Shown piece after piece: positions 26,134-36,202 of a stretch of 64,000 bases of DNA. The notes beneath the pieces are model-generated. The model was not told the DNA's origin, ran no database searches, and saw nothing but the letters and a program-made list of their open reading frames with translations. Numbering within the stretch: position 1 is the first letter of the stretch; every line of letters starts with the position of its first letter. Made by a program: the position numbers and the translations under genes. This DNA comes from Sphingomonas hengshuiensis (GTDB lineage Bacteria; Pseudomonadota; Alphaproteobacteria; Sphingomonadales; Sphingomonadaceae), in contig NZ_CP010836.1 in NCBI RefSeq assembly GCF_000935025.1, positions 1,550,001-1,614,000 of the forward strand. The letters are read 5' to 3'.

Positions 26134-26502
26134 TCACCGTCCGCCGGCTTCCAGCAGCCGGCGCGGCGCGGCGAGTTCCCAGCTTGCCGCGATCCTGTCG
26201 CCGACATGCGCCCAGTCGGTATCGGCCCGATCCAGCGCGATCCCGACCCATTCGGCGCGGAAATAGGCGACGCGCGAATAGAGTGCGGGCGCGGCGTCGA
26301 GCAGCATCCGGGCCTCCTCGGCATCGGCGGTCTTCACCGCGACGATGGTGCGGCCGTCGCCGTGATGGTTGTCTCGAAACTGGGCGAACATCTTGCCGCC
26401 CACGAAGAAGGTCGGCTGGCCGTGGCTCGGGCGCTCCTCGGCTTCCGGAAGGTCCATCGCGAGCGCGCGGACCTGGTCGAGGGGGATCAGCGGTTCAGCC
26501 AT
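26134..26502 (-). CDS. MmcQ/YjbR family DNA-binding-like protein
   Basis: The 122-residue protein fits the MmcQ/YjbR (DUF419) family, a CyaY-like fold: LPEAEERPSHGQPTFFVGGKMFAQF, then VAVKTADAEEARML, and YFRAEWVGIALDR. The biochemical role of the family is not settled. Its start lies inside the 3' end of purN (16-base overlap). Confidence 0.8.
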   Translation of the reverse strand: MAEPLIPLDQVRALAMDLPEAEERPSHGQPTFFVGGKMFAQFRDNHHGDGRTIVAVKTADAEEARMLLDAAPALYSRVAYFRAEWVGIALDRADTDWAHVGDRIAASWELAAPRRLLEAGGR

Positions 26503-27053
26503 TCCGCGACAACCCGGGGATAGAGCCGATGTTCCTCGACCAGCACCCGCGCCGCCAGCGCATCGGCGGTGTCGCCGGGCAGGATCGGCACCTCGACCTG
26601 ACCCAACAGTTCGCCGCCGTCCAGTTCCTCGGTGACGATATGGACCGAACAGCCCGCGCTGGCGTCGCCCGCGTCGATCGCGCGCTGGTGGGTGTCGAGG
26701 CCCTTGTACTTGGGGAGCAGCGAGGGGTGGATGTTGACGATCCGCCCGCGCCACGCCGCGACGAAGCCGTCCGACAACAGCCGCATATAACCCGCCAGCG
26801 CAATCGCCTCGACTCCGGCATCGCGCAGCGCGGCGTCGATCCGGGCTTCATAGTCGGCCTTGGCCATGCCCTTGGGCGATTGCGCGAAGGTGGCGATGCC
26901 CTGTCCTTCGGCCCAGCCGAGGCCGGGGGCGTCGGGCTTGTCGCTCGCGACGAGGACGACGGCATAGGGGCAATCCGGCGCCCGCGCGGCCTCGACGAGC
27001 GACGCCATGTTCGAGCCCCGGCCCGAAATCAGGATGCCGAGTTTCTTCTTCAT
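26487..27053 (-). CDS. purN: Phosphoribosylglycinamide formyltransferase
   Basis: The 188-residue enzyme adds the first formyl group in purine synthesis. ISGRGSNMASL binds the substrate phosphate. The catalytic triad appears as Asn107 and His109 in IVNIHPSLLPKYKG and Asp145 in TEELDGGELL. It follows purM by 12 bases; the pair is the usual purM-purN unit. Confidence 0.96.
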   Translation of the reverse strand: MKKKLGILISGRGSNMASLVEAARAPDCPYAVVLVASDKPDAPGLGWAEGQGIATFAQSPKGMAKADYEARIDAALRDAGVEAIALAGYMRLLSDGFVAAWRGRIVNIHPSLLPKYKGLDTHQRAIDAGDASAGCSVHIVTEELDGGELLGQVEVPILPGDTADALAARVLVEEHRLYPRVVAEWLNR

Positions 27054-27065
27054 CTGTTCCCGAGC

Positions 27066-28160
27066 TCAGTCATTATGCGTCGCGCTCCAATCGGCGCGCG
27101 CGCTCCACGTCTCGACCTTGCCGAACACCGTGCAGCCGCGCTGCCCCGCCTCGACAATGCCGATGCGGAACACCGTCTCGCCCGCATCCGCCAGTTCGGC
27201 GGCCACTGTGTCGGCAAGCTCGGGGGCCACCGCCGCGACCATGCCAACCCCGCAGTTGAAGGTCCGTGCCATCTCCTCGGGCTCGATATTGCCCTGTGCC
27301 TGAAGGAACGCCATCAGCCGGGGCAGCGGCCACGCATCGGCGTCGATCCGGGCGTGACACCCCTCGGGCAGCACGCGCGGGACATTCTCCAGCAGCCCGC
27401 CGCCGGTGATATGGGCAAGGCCCCGGATGCTGCCCTTACGGAGCTGGGGCAGAAGGCTGGCGACATAGATGCGCGTCGGTGCCATCAGCGCGTCGATCAG
27501 GATACGCTCCTGGTCGAACACCGCCGGGCGATCCATCTTCCAGCCGCGATCGGCGGCGAGGCGGCGGACCAGCGAGAAGCCGTTCGAATGCACCCCCGTC
27601 GAGCCGAGGCCGAGCAGCACGTCGCCGGGCCGGATCGCGCTGCCGTCCAGCAACCGCTCGCGCTCGACCGCGCCGACGCAGAAGCCGGCAAGGTCGTAAT
27701 CGCCGTCCGCATACATGCCCGGCATCTCCGCGGTCTCGCCGCCGATCAGCGCGCAGCCCGCCTGGCGGCAGCCTTCCGCGATCGAGGCGATAACGCGCTC
27801 GGCAACCTGCGGGACCAGCTTGCCGCTGGCGTAGTAATCGAGGAAGAACAGCGGCTCGGCACCCTGCACGATCAGGTCGTTGGCGCACATCGCGACCAGG
27901 TCGATGCCGACGCCGTCATGATGGTCATGGTCGATCGCGAGCTTCAGCTTGGTGCCCACCCCGTCATTGGCGGCGACCAGCAGCGGATCGGTGAACCCCG
28001 CCGCCTTCAGGTCGAACAGCCCGCCAAAACCGCCCAGCGCGGCATCGGCGCCCGGACGGCGGGTGGACTTGGCCAGCGGGCCGATCGCGCGGACCAGCGC
28101 GTTGCCTGCGGCGATCGATACGCCGGCCTGGGCGTAGGTATAGGTTTCGGGGTCGCTCAT
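27066..28160 (-). CDS. purM: Phosphoribosylformylglycinamidine cyclo-ligase
   Basis: The 364-residue ATP-dependent enzyme makes [18 protein letters not shown] at the N-terminus, [23 protein letters not shown] and [15 protein letters not shown] are typical. I chose the ATG at 28160 ([14 protein letters not shown]); the frame runs on upstream with unrelated composition. It is divergent from the DUF2066 gene, with about 100 bases for both promoters. Confidence 0.96.
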   Translation of the reverse strand: MSDPETYTYAQAGVSIAAGNALVRAIGPLAKSTRRPGADAALGGFGGLFDLKAAGFTDPLLVAANDGVGTKLKLAIDHDHHDGVGIDLVAMCANDLIVQGAEPLFFLDYYASGKLVPQVAERVIASIAEGCRQAGCALIGGETAEMPGMYADGDYDLAGFCVGAVERERLLDGSAIRPGDVLLGLGSTGVHSNGFSLVRRLAADRGWKMDRPAVFDQERILIDALMAPTRIYVASLLPQLRKGSIRGLAHITGGGLLENVPRVLPEGCHARIDADAWPLPRLMAFLQAQGNIEPEEMARTFNCGVGMVAAVAPELADTVAAELADAGETVFRIGIVEAGQRGCTVFGKVETWSARADWSATHND

Positions 28161-28263
28161 CCGCACGCGCTTAGCGCCGAGTTGGCGGTTCGTCACCCGT
28201 CCGTCGCCTCCACCGACGAAGATGCTTGGATTTCCCCGCCCGCTTCGCCAAAAGGGCGCCCGC

Positions 28264-29505
28264 ATGCAGTTTTCGCGCCCCTTGCTGTCGATCACCCTTG
28301 TCGGCGCGCTCGCACTTGCGGGGGCGGGCGGCGCCGTGCTGGCGCAAGGCGGCGGTGGCAGCGCGGTCCCGGTCGACGCATCGGGCAGCTTCGAAGTCTC
28401 CGGCGTGCTGGTCGATGTGAAGGGCAAGGATACCGACGCCGCGCGCACCGGCGGCTGGCGGATCGCCCAGCGCAAGGGCTGGGAAATCTTGTCGCAGCGG
28501 CTGACCGGCACCAAGTCGACGCTGTCCGATTCGGCGCTCGATTCGCTCGTCACGGGGGTCATCGTCGAGCGCGAGCAGATCGGCCCGACGCGCTATGTCG
28601 CGCGGCTCGGCGTGCTGTTCGATCGCAACAAGGCGGGCGCGATCCTCGGCGTCTCGACCCAAGTCACGCAATCGCCGCCGATGCTGCTGGTCCCGCTCGA
28701 GTTTTCGGGCGGGGTCGGTCGCGTGTTCGAGCGTGAGACCGCCTGGGCGCGCGCGTGGAACCGCTTCCGCAGCGGCGGCAGCACGATCGATTATCTCCGC
28801 CTGCGCGGCACCGGTCCCGACGCGCTGCTCGTCAATGCCGGGCAGACGCTACGCCGCGGGCGCAATTGGTGGCGCGGCATCCTCGATCAATATGGCGCGT
28901 CCGACGTGCTGATCGCCGAGGTGCAGCTGCGTCGCGACTATCCGGGCGGGCCGATCGTCGGCACCTTCGCCGCGAGCCATGGGCCCGATCGCGTGCCGGT
29001 CACGCGCTTTGCGCTGCGCGTCGACAATGGCGATTCGCTCGATGCGCTGCTCGATGCCGGTATCGAGCGGATCGACCGCGCCTATCAGGCCGCGCTCGCC
29101 AGCGGGGCGCTGCGCACCGATCGCCTGCTCGCCGCGCGCCCGCCCGCGCCGAAGGTCGAGGAGACCCCCGAAGAGGAAGCCGCCGACGCGACCCCAACGC
29201 CGACTCCGGTCGCGACCAGCGCGGCGACCACGACGCTCTCGATCCAGTTCGACACCCCTAGCGCAGGGTCAGTCACCGCTTCCGAAGCGCAGCTCCGCGG
29301 CGTGCCCGGCGTGCGTTCGGCGACCACCACGTCGCTCGCGCTTGGCGGCGTGTCGGTGATGCGCGTCGCCTATGACGGCCCGATCGGCAGCCTGCGGGCC
29401 GCGTTGGAGGGCCGGGGCTGGCAGGTGCAGGAAGGCGTCGGGGTGCTCCGCATCCGCCGCCCGGCACCGCCGCCGCCCCCCACGGACGCGCCGAAGGGCG
29501 AATGA
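28264..29505 (+). CDS. Exported DUF2066-type protein
   Basis: The 413-residue protein has a Sec signal peptide ([21 protein letters not shown], cleavage before QGG). The mature part contains [17 protein letters not shown] and the [13 protein letters not shown] segment, typical of DUF2066 proteins found next to hda in alphaproteobacteria. A Thr/Pro/Ala linker (about 305-330) separates a C-terminal domain of about 75 residues. The function is unknown. I chose the ATG at 28264 because it begins the signal peptide; an in-frame start 14 codons upstream is possible. The stop overlaps the hda start. Confidence 0.78.
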   Translation: MQFSRPLLSITLVGALALAGAGGAVLAQGGGGSAVPVDASGSFEVSGVLVDVKGKDTDAARTGGWRIAQRKGWEILSQRLTGTKSTLSDSALDSLVTGVIVEREQIGPTRYVARLGVLFDRNKAGAILGVSTQVTQSPPMLLVPLEFSGGVGRVFERETAWARAWNRFRSGGSTIDYLRLRGTGPDALLVNAGQTLRRGRNWWRGILDQYGASDVLIAEVQLRRDYPGGPIVGTFAASHGPDRVPVTRFALRVDNGDSLDALLDAGIERIDRAYQAALASGALRTDRLLAARPPAPKVEETPEEEAADATPTPTPVATSAATTTLSIQFDTPSAGSVTASEAQLRGVPGVRSATTTSLALGGVSVMRVAYDGPIGSLRAALEGRGWQVQEGVGVLRIRRPAPPPPPTDAPKGE

Positions 29506-30107
29506 CTCAGCTTCGCCTGCCGCTCGGCATGCCCGAGGCGCGCGAGACGGAGTTCCTGGTGGGCGAATCGAACGTCCGCGCGGTCCACCAGCTCGAACGC
29601 TGGGCGACCTGGCCGGTCCGCTCCGCGCTGCTTGTCGGCCCGCGCAAATCGGGGCGCAGCCTGCTCGCACGCGTCTTCGCGGCGAAGAGCGGCGGGCGAA
29701 TCTTCGACGATGCCGATCGCGCGAAGGAGGCCGATGTCTTCCACGCCTGGAACGAAGCGCAGCAGGAGCGCCGCCCGCTGCTGATCGTCGCCGAGGCCGC
29801 GCCGCCGCACTGGCCGGTCAAGCTCCCCGACCTGCGCTCGCGCCTCGCCGCGTCGCCGCTGCTCGAACTGGGGCCGCCCGACGACGTGCTGATCCCGCAA
29901 TTGATCGAGCGCGCGTTCGAGCGCCATCTGATCCATGCGCGCCCCGATGTCATCGCGTGGCTGGCCAAGCGCGTCGAGCGTAGCCATATCGCGATCCTGC
30001 GCGTCGCCGATGCGCTGGAGGCCGAGGCCGGGCACCGCCTGTCGATCCCCGTCGTTAAGGCGGCGTTGGCGGCATCGGGTCTTCTAACCGACACGGACGA
30101 AAGCTAG
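29502..30107 (+). CDS. hdaA: Hda/HdaA-type DnaA-related regulator
   Basis: The 201-residue protein is a short AAA+ DnaA relative. The N-terminal QLRLPLG matches the beta-clamp binding motif of Hda (QL-S/R-LPL), by which it promotes hydrolysis of DnaA-bound ATP after replication starts. The Walker A stretch is GPRKSGRS (46-53), with Arg52 where Lys is expected. Walker B is FDDAD, and [11 protein letters not shown] matches the box VII region. The ATG overlaps the DUF2066 stop; ppk follows after 4 bases. Confidence 0.82.
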   Translation: MTQLRLPLGMPEARETEFLVGESNVRAVHQLERWATWPVRSALLVGPRKSGRSLLARVFAAKSGGRIFDDADRAKEADVFHAWNEAQQERRPLLIVAEAAPPHWPVKLPDLRSRLAASPLLELGPPDDVLIPQLIERAFERHLIHARPDVIAWLAKRVERSHIAILRVADALEAEAGHRLSIPVVKAALAASGLLTDTDES

Positions 30108-30111
30108 TCGC

Positions 30112-32298
30112 ATGGCAACCGCAGCACCCAGGCGCGCCGCAGAGGGAAACACCGTGAGCGATACTCCCGCCGACACCGGCAAACGCTATTTCAACCGCGA
30201 GCTGTCCTGGCTCGCGTTCAATCGCCGGGTGATGGAGGAGGCGTGCAACCCCGCGCATCCGCTGCTGGAGCGGCTGCGCTTCCTGTCGATCTCCGGCAGC
30301 AATTTCGACGAGTTCTTCATGGTCCGCGTCGCCGGGCTGATGGGGCAGCAGCTCCAGCAGGTCGAAGCCTATTCGGACGACGGCATGACCGTCGCGCAGC
30401 AACTCGCCGCAATCCAGACCGAGGCGGAGATACTGGCGGACCGGCAGCAGGGCGTGTGGAACGACATCCGCGCGACGATGGCCGAAGCCGGGATCACCGT
30501 GCTGGGCGCCGACGCGATCGAAGGCGAGACCCGCCAGTGGCTCGAGGGGCATTTCCGCGAGCAGATCTTCCCGATCCTGACTCCGCAGGCGCTCGACCCC
30601 GCGCATCCGTTCCCGTTCATCCCCAACCAGGGATCGAGCGTGATCTTCGACCTTGTCCGCCGCTCCGACCATGAGCCGATCCGCGAGCTGGTGCTGCTGC
30701 CGACCACGCTGCCGCGCTTCGTCCGGGTGCCGGGCGAACCGGCGCGCTATGTCGCGGTCGATACGATGCTCAAGGCGTTCTCGCACTTGCTCTTCCCCGG
30801 CTATGACGTGCTCGCCTCGGCGGCGTTCCGCGTGCTGCGCGACAGTGATATCGAGATCGAGGAAGAGGCCGAGGACCTCGTCCTCACCTTCCGCTCGGCG
30901 ATCAAGCGGCGCCGTCGGGGCCGCGTCATCCGGCTCGAGATGGAGGAATCGATCTCGCCCGCGCTTGAGGCGGTGCTCAAGGAGGAACTGGGCGGCAGCG
31001 CGGCGCTGTTGACCGAGACCGGCGGGTTCCTCGGGATCGGCGACCTCGCCTCGCTGGTCGAGGAGGATCGCCCCGACCTCAAATTCTCGCCCTATTCGGC
31101 GCGGTTCCCGGAGCGGGTGCGCGAATATGGCGGCGATTGCTTCGCGGCGATCCGCGCCAAGGACATTGTCGTCCACCATCCCTATGAGAGCTTCGACGTC
31201 GTCCTGACCTTCCTGGGGCAGGCCGCGGCCGATCCCGACGTCGTCGCGATCAAGCAGACGCTCTACCGCGCCGGTAAGCAGCCTGCGGTGATCAACGCGC
31301 TGATCGCCGCGGCGGAGGCGGGCAAGTCGGTCACCGCGGTCGTCGAGCTGAAGGCGCGCTTCGACGAGGAACAGAATCTGTACTGGGCGACTGCGCTGGA
31401 GCGCGCCGGGGTCCAGGTCGTCTATGGCTTTATCGACTGGAAGACGCATGCCAAGGTGTCGATGGTCGTCCGCCGCGAAGGCGGAGTCTATCGCACCTAC
31501 TGCCATTTCGGGACGGGCAATTATCACCCCGTCACTGCGCGCATCTACACCGATCTCAGCTTCTTCACTGCCGATCCGCGGATCGGGCGCGATGCCGCAC
31601 AGATCTTCAACTATGTCACCGGCTATGTCGAACCTGCGGCGCTGGAGCTGCTCGCCATTTCGCCGCGCACGCTGCGCGATTCGCTGATGGCGCTGATCGA
31701 CGATGAGATCGCCCATGCCCGCGCCGGGCGCCCCGGTGCGATCTGGGCGAAGATGAATTCGCTGGTCGACGCCGCGATCATCGAGAAACTGTACGAGGCG
31801 AGCGGCGCCGGGGTCGAGGTCGATCTGATCCTCCGCGGCATCTGCTGCCTGCGCCCCGGCGTCCCCGGCCTGTCCGATCGCATCCGCGTCAAGTCGATCG
31901 TCGGCCGTTTCCTCGAGCACAGCCGGATCTGGGCGTTCGGCAACGGCAAGGGCCTGCCGAGCGACGCCGCAAAACTCTATATTTCGTCCGCCGACTGGAT
32001 GCCGCGCAACTTCGATCGCCGCGTCGAGTTCATGTTACCGATCCTCAACAAGACGGTGCATGATCAGGTGCTCGATCAGGTGATGGTGGCAAACCTGCTC
32101 GACAATGAGCAAAGCTGGCAGCTTCAGCCCGATGGCCGTTATGTCCGGATGGTGCCGGGCGAGGAGGGGGCGTTCAATCTCCACCGCTATTTCATGACCA
32201 ATCCCTCGCTGTCGGGGCGCGGCGCCGCGCTCGAATCGCGCCGTCCGGTCCCCAAATTGTCGCTGCGCCGCCGCCGCGCGCCCAAGGCGGAGAGCTGA
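30112..32298 (+). CDS. ppk1: Polyphosphate kinase 1
   Basis: The 728-residue enzyme makes polyphosphate from ATP. The N-terminal domain begins [16 protein letters not shown]. The catalytic His is in the family segment with [13 protein letters not shown], followed by IKQTLYRAG, the KARFDEEQN motif and the second phospholipase-D-like half with [18 protein letters not shown]. The length is normal (E. coli 688). It is followed by ppx, forming a synthesis/degradation pair. The operon with hda is typical of alphaproteobacteria. Confidence 0.96.
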   Translation: MATAAPRRAAEGNTVSDTPADTGKRYFNRELSWLAFNRRVMEEACNPAHPLLERLRFLSISGSNFDEFFMVRVAGLMGQQLQQVEAYSDDGMTVAQQLAAIQTEAEILADRQQGVWNDIRATMAEAGITVLGADAIEGETRQWLEGHFREQIFPILTPQALDPAHPFPFIPNQGSSVIFDLVRRSDHEPIRELVLLPTTLPRFVRVPGEPARYVAVDTMLKAFSHLLFPGYDVLASAAFRVLRDSDIEIEEEAEDLVLTFRSAIKRRRRGRVIRLEMEESISPALEAVLKEELGGSAALLTETGGFLGIGDLASLVEEDRPDLKFSPYSARFPERVREYGGDCFAAIRAKDIVVHHPYESFDVVLTFLGQAAADPDVVAIKQTLYRAGKQPAVINALIAAAEAGKSVTAVVELKARFDEEQNLYWATALERAGVQVVYGFIDWKTHAKVSMVVRREGGVYRTYCHFGTGNYHPVTARIYTDLSFFTADPRIGRDAAQIFNYVTGYVEPAALELLAISPRTLRDSLMALIDDEIAHARAGRPGAIWAKMNSLVDAAIIEKLYEASGAGVEVDLILRGICCLRPGVPGLSDRIRVKSIVGRFLEHSRIWAFGNGKGLPSDAAKLYISSADWMPRNFDRRVEFMLPILNKTVHDQVLDQVMVANLLDNEQSWQLQPDGRYVRMVPGEEGAFNLHRYFMTNPSLSGRGAALESRRPVPKLSLRRRRAPKAES

Positions 32299-32300
32299 CC

Positions 32301-33800
32301 ATGGCAACGGTGTTGCAGCGCAGGCCGCCCGCGCCGCTCGGGGCGGCGAACGGGCGCGTTGCGATCATCGATATCGGCTCCAATTCGGTCCGGCTGGTGG
32401 TGTATGACGGCGCGGCGCGGCTGCCCGCGATCCTGTTCAATGAAAAGGTGATGGCGGGGCTGGGCCGCGGGCTGAGCGCCACCGGCGCGATCGAGCGCTC
32501 CAGCCTGGGCATGGCACGCGCCGCGCTGGCCCGCTTCGCGCTGCTCGCGCGCGAGATGCAGGTCGGCGAGCTGCGCACCGTCGCGACCGCCGCGGTCCGC
32601 GATGCGTCGAACGGCGCCGAGCTGATCGGCGCGGCGGAGGCGCTGGGGCTCCACGTCGAGTTGCTGACCGGCGAGGAGGAGGCGATGGCCTCCGGCATGG
32701 GCGTTCTGTCGGGAATCCCCGATGCCGACGGCATTGTCGGCGATCTCGGCGGGGGCAGCCTGGAGCTGGTGCGCGTCGTCGCGGGCACCGTCACCGATCG
32801 CGTGTCGTTCCCGCTCGGCGTGCTGCGGCTCGCCGCGATCCGTGCGCAGGGCAGGGGCGCGCTCGACCTCACCGTCGCCCGGCTGATCGAAGAGGCGGGG
32901 TGGCGCGGGCGCGGCGTCGACTTGCCCTTTTACCTCGTCGGCGGGTCGTGGCGCTCGCTCGCCAAGCTCGACATGCATCTCTCCGGCTATCCGCTCCCCG
33001 TCGTCCACCAATATCCGCTGGCTATCGAGCGCATCGCCGAACTCGCGCGCGCCGTGGGGGGTATCTCCAAGGCCGAGCTGAAGGCGATTCCCGACTTGTC
33101 GAGCGCGCGGCTGCCGACGCTGTCCGACGCCACGGTGCTCCTCTCCGCCGTCGTGCGGAGCCTGGGGAGCAACGGCACGATCGTCTCGGCCTATGGCCTG
33201 CGCGAGGGGCTGTTGTTCCAGCGGCTGACGCTGGAACAGCGCCGCGAGGACCCGCTGATCGCCGCGGCGCGCGACGAGGGCCGGCGGCTGGGGCGCTTCC
33301 CCGAACATGGCGACTTGCTCGATGCGTGGATCGCGCCGGTGTTTGCCGTCGAGGCGCCGGGGCTGGCGCGGTTGCGCCATGCGGCATGCCTGCTCGCCGA
33401 TGTCGGCTGGCGCGCCAACCCCGAATTTCGCGCCGAACGCGGCATGGAGATCGGGCTCCACGGCAATTGGGTCGGGATCGACGCCACCGGGCGCGCGCTG
33501 GTGGCGCAGGCGCTGCACACCTCGCTGGGTGGCGCGATGGTCACGCCCGATCCGCTGGCACGGCTTGCCGGGCCCGAGGCGCTCCAGCGCGCCAAGCTCT
33601 GGGGGCTGGCGATGCGGCTGGGCCAGCGGCTCAGCGGTGGCGTCGCCGCCCCGCTGCGCCGCTCGCGGCTGACGCTCCAGGGCAATGCGCTGCTCCTCGA
33701 ACTGGAGCCGGAGGATGCCGCGCTGTACGGCGAGGCCGTCGAGAAGCGCCACAAGGCGCTGGCCTCGGCGCTGGGGCGCGAGGCCCGGCTGCGCGGCTGA
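32301..33800 (+). CDS. ppx: Exopolyphosphatase / pppGpp phosphohydrolase family
   Basis: The 499-residue protein belongs to the Ppx/GppA actin-fold family. IDIGSNSVRLVVYDG is the first phosphate-binding loop, TAAVRDASNGAELI and TGEEEAMASGMG follow, and GDLGGGSLELV is the second loop. The last 190 residues form a helical HD-like domain. It begins two bases after the ppk stop. Polyphosphate hydrolysis is likely; pppGpp activity cannot be told apart. Confidence 0.93.
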   Translation: MATVLQRRPPAPLGAANGRVAIIDIGSNSVRLVVYDGAARLPAILFNEKVMAGLGRGLSATGAIERSSLGMARAALARFALLAREMQVGELRTVATAAVRDASNGAELIGAAEALGLHVELLTGEEEAMASGMGVLSGIPDADGIVGDLGGGSLELVRVVAGTVTDRVSFPLGVLRLAAIRAQGRGALDLTVARLIEEAGWRGRGVDLPFYLVGGSWRSLAKLDMHLSGYPLPVVHQYPLAIERIAELARAVGGISKAELKAIPDLSSARLPTLSDATVLLSAVVRSLGSNGTIVSAYGLREGLLFQRLTLEQRREDPLIAAARDEGRRLGRFPEHGDLLDAWIAPVFAVEAPGLARLRHAACLLADVGWRANPEFRAERGMEIGLHGNWVGIDATGRALVAQALHTSLGGAMVTPDPLARLAGPEALQRAKLWGLAMRLGQRLSGGVAAPLRRSRLTLQGNALLLELEPEDAALYGEAVEKRHKALASALGREARLRG

Positions 33801-33901
33801 TCGGACGGGGGCGGGTCAATAGGTACATTCCGACGCTGGCCACGGGGCGGCCATGCGCTCAGGAATGCGCCCGCACCGCCACCGCCGCGCGTGGCGACAG
33901 A

Positions 33902-34438
33902 ATGGAAGAAATGTCCATGCCCGACTCGAGCCCCATGCTGACGACCCGCACCGGCTTCCGCTTCCGGGTCCGCCCCGCAACCCCCGCCGACGAAGCCGCG
34001 CTCGCCGAATTCTTCACGCATGTGACGCACGAGGATCTGCGCTTCCGCTTCCTGACCGGGCTCAACGAAGTGGGGCATGATCGCCTCGCGGCGATGACGA
34101 CCGTCGATCACCACCAGACCGAGAGCTTCATCGCTTTCGACGAGGGCGCGACGCTGATCGCCACCGCCATGCTCGCCTGCGACGCCGCGCTCGACCGCGG
34201 CGAAGTCGCGATCTCGATCCGCGACGATTTCAAGCAGCGCGGGGTCAGTTGGGAGCTGCTCGCCTATGTCGCCCGCGTCGCCGAGGCGAAGGGGGTGAAG
34301 ACGCTCGAATCGATCGAGAGCCGCGAAAACCATGCGGCGATCGAGCTGGAGCGCGAGATGGGCTTCACTGCCGAGCCCTATCCCGACGATTCGACGCTCG
34401 TGCTGGTGCGCAGGACGCTGGCGCCCGCGCAGGCGTGA
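33902..34438 (+). CDS. Stand-alone GNAT acetyltransferase resembling the Pat catalytic domain
   Basis: The 178-residue protein has RFRVRPATPADEAALAEFF, the THEDLRFRFLTGL segment and the SIRDDFKQRGVSWELLAYV acetyl-CoA loop. This pattern, especially LRFRFLTG, resembles the C-terminal GNAT domain of Pat/YfiQ protein lysine acetyltransferases, but without the long acyl-CoA-synthetase-like part. A target protein is not evident. It lies about 100 bases after ppx and ends convergently with dcd, one base apart. Two other in-frame ATGs lie within six codons. Confidence 0.78.
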   Translation: MEEMSMPDSSPMLTTRTGFRFRVRPATPADEAALAEFFTHVTHEDLRFRFLTGLNEVGHDRLAAMTTVDHHQTESFIAFDEGATLIATAMLACDAALDRGEVAISIRDDFKQRGVSWELLAYVARVAEAKGVKTLESIESRENHAAIELEREMGFTAEPYPDDSTLVLVRRTLAPAQA

Positions 34439-34439
34439 G

Positions 34440-34994
34440 TCACAGCCGCGGCAAAGTGACTCCGCGCTGCCCCATATATTTGCCCGCACGATCGGCATAG
34501 CTGGTCTCGCACGGCTCACTGCCCTTCAGGAACAGGAACTGGCACGCGCCTTCATTGGCGTAGATCTTGGCGGGCAGGGGCGTGGTGTTCGAGAATTCGA
34601 GCGTCACATGCCCCTCCCATTCGGGCTCCAGCGGGGTGACGTTGACGATGATCCCGCACCGCGCATAGGTCGACTTGCCGAGGCAGATCACCAGCACGTC
34701 GCGCGGCACCCGGAAATATTCCACCGTCCGCGCCAGTGCGAAGCTGTTGGGCGGGATGATGCACACATCGGTCTTGCGATCGACGAAGCTGTTCGCCGAG
34801 AAATCCTTGGGATCGACGATCGCGCTGTCGATATTGGTGAAGATCTTGAACTCGTCGGCGACGCGCGCGTCATAGCCATAGGAGGACAGGCCATAGCTGA
34901 TGCACCCTTCGCGCCGCTGCGCCTCGACGAACGGCTCGATCATCGCATGGTCCTGCGCCTGTTCGCGAATCCAGCGGTCGGACAATATGGACAT
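34440..34994 (-). CDS. dcd: dCTP deaminase
   Basis: The 184-residue enzyme converts dCTP to d[25 protein letters not shown] is the usual start; [13 protein letters not shown], the catalytic-Glu segment [22 protein letters not shown] and [11 protein letters not shown] match. A palindrome-borne IS30 copy lies about 110 bases upstream. Confidence 0.95.
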   Translation of the reverse strand: MSILSDRWIREQAQDHAMIEPFVEAQRREGCISYGLSSYGYDARVADEFKIFTNIDSAIVDPKDFSANSFVDRKTDVCIIPPNSFALARTVEYFRVPRDVLVICLGKSTYARCGIIVNVTPLEPEWEGHVTLEFSNTTPLPAKIYANEGACQFLFLKGSEPCETSYADRAGKYMGQRGVTLPRL

Positions 34995-35077
34995 GAAACC
35001 CCCTGAAACTGGCGCCCGCTTTCGCGCGAAGCGCGCGGAAGGGCAAGCGGGTTGCGTAAGGGGGACGGGAACACATT

Positions 35078-35100
35078 GTCATCCTGACGAAAGTCAGGAT
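35078..35100. repeat. Left arm of palindromic repeat interrupted by IS30
   Basis: GTCATCCTGAC-GAAA-GTCAGGAT is a hairpin with a GAAA loop. Its outer sequence continues beyond the IS at 36155 as GGATCCATTC. The opposite arm is at 36203-36231. Confidence 0.7.
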
Positions 35101-35102
35101 GT

Positions 35103-36151
35103 GGACTCACGGTTGAAGTGCACCGGTTGAGATTTTGGAGAATGCCTCGGCGGGTGTGAGGAAGCCAAGGCATTTTCTGGGGATGTTGTTGAGCCGGTCG
35201 GCACAGGCACGGAGTTGTCTGTGGCTGACGGTGTCGAGGTCGGTTTTGCGAGGCAGGCTTCGGCGCAGTCGGCCGATGGTGTTTTCGACACCGCCCTTTT
35301 GCCATGGGGCTCGGACATCGCAGAAGAAGGTCTGGATGCCGAGGCTGTCGTGAAGGCGGTGATGTTCGGCGAACTCGGTGCCGTTGTCGAAGCTGATGGT
35401 CCTGCGCAGATCCTGGGGGATATGGCGCAGTCTGCGGGTGATCCGGCGTGCGGTCAGCTCGGCTCTGCGGTGGGGTGGCTTGTCGAGGATGGTGTAGCGT
35501 GTGTGGCGCTCGTGCAGGACGAGGACATTGTGCCCATATCGGGCGAACAGCATATAGTCGGCTTCCCAATGGCCCGGCTGTGCGCGATCCCGGGCTTCGA
35601 GGGGGCGTTCGCCGATCGGCCTGCGCTGTTTGATGAAGCTGGCCGGGCTTCCGCCCTGGCGGCCATAGCGGCCGCGCCTTGCCTTGCAGCGGGGCAGAAG
35701 GCGGTGCCAGTAGTCCTTCTGGGCCGAGCGATGATAGACGTATCGATAGATTGACTCGTGGCTGACCATGGTGCGACCGTGCTCAAGCGCCAGTCGGCCG
35801 GCGATCTGTTCGGGAGAGCATCCCATCGCAAGGCCGTTCTTCACGATATCTCGCAGGTCCGGCTGGCGCGCCAGCTTGAAACGGCAGTCCCATCGTCGTC
35901 GTCTGATCGCGAGCCTATGGGCACGCCCGGGCGCATAGCCGCCGGGCCAGACCTTGGTCGGCTTGCTATTGCGCCTGAGTTCCCGACCGACCGTCGTGTG
36001 ATCACGCCCGATCGCGGTGGCAATCTGTCGGCAAGATATACCGCCTTCATGAAGGCGGTATATCTCGATCCGCTCGTCGAGGCTGAGTTGCCTGTAATGT
36101 CGTCCCATCGCGCAATCACCTTAGCAGGTGGTGCACTTGTTCCGTGAGTCC
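35103..36151. mobile_element. IS30 family insertion sequence
   Basis: About 1.05 kb, bounded by imperfect inverted repeats of about 24 bp: GGACTCACGG-ttg-AAGTGCACC at the left and GGACTCACGG-aac-AAGTGCACC at the right (read from the right end inward). It contains one intact transposase gene. GGAT lies at 35097-35100 and at 36155-36158, possibly a target duplication, but the exact ends are uncertain by 2-3 bases. It sits inside a palindromic repeat. It is the only IS in the window. Confidence 0.88.
35107..36108 (-). CDS. IS30 family transposase
   Basis: The 333-residue protein has an N-terminal helix-turn-helix (RQLSLDERIEIYRLHEGG, then RQIATAIGRDHTTVGREL) and the IS30-type DDE catalytic core: Asp184 in HWEADYM, Asp241 in ISFDNGTE and Glu275 in GGVENTIGR. 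All three are present and the frame is open throughout, so the element may be active. The stop is 4 bases inside the left terminal repeat. Confidence 0.95.
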   Translation of the reverse strand: MGRHYRQLSLDERIEIYRLHEGGISCRQIATAIGRDHTTVGRELRRNSKPTKVWPGGYAPGRAHRLAIRRRRWDCRFKLARQPDLRDIVKNGLAMGCSPEQIAGRLALEHGRTMVSHESIYRYVYHRSAQKDYWHRLLPRCKARRGRYGRQGGSPASFIKQRRPIGERPLEARDRAQPGHWEADYMLFARYGHNVLVLHERHTRYTILDKPPHRRAELTARRITRRLRHIPQDLRRTISFDNGTEFAEHHRLHDSLGIQTFFCDVRAPWQKGGVENTIGRLRRSLPRKTDLDTVSHRQLRACADRLNNIPRKCLGFLTPAEAFSKISTGALQP

Positions 36152-36202
36152 GGGGGATCCATTCGGTGCTCGGCCTGCGCTTCTTCGTCCAGCGGAGTGG
36201 CT

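Noticed and set aside
25683..28736. A 1017-codon open frame on the plus strand
   Set aside because: It is antisense to the EEP gene, yjbR-like, purN and purM, which are clearly real. Composition is shadow-like.
30055..31920. A 621-codon minus-strand frame
   Set aside because: It is antisense to ppk, which has all catalytic motifs; no motif or ribosome-binding site supports it.
35078..35100. A Pho box in the TTGTCATCCTGAC stretch upstream of dcd
   Set aside because: The resemblance comes from the palindromic repeat arm; the second 7-bp unit at 11-bp spacing is absent.
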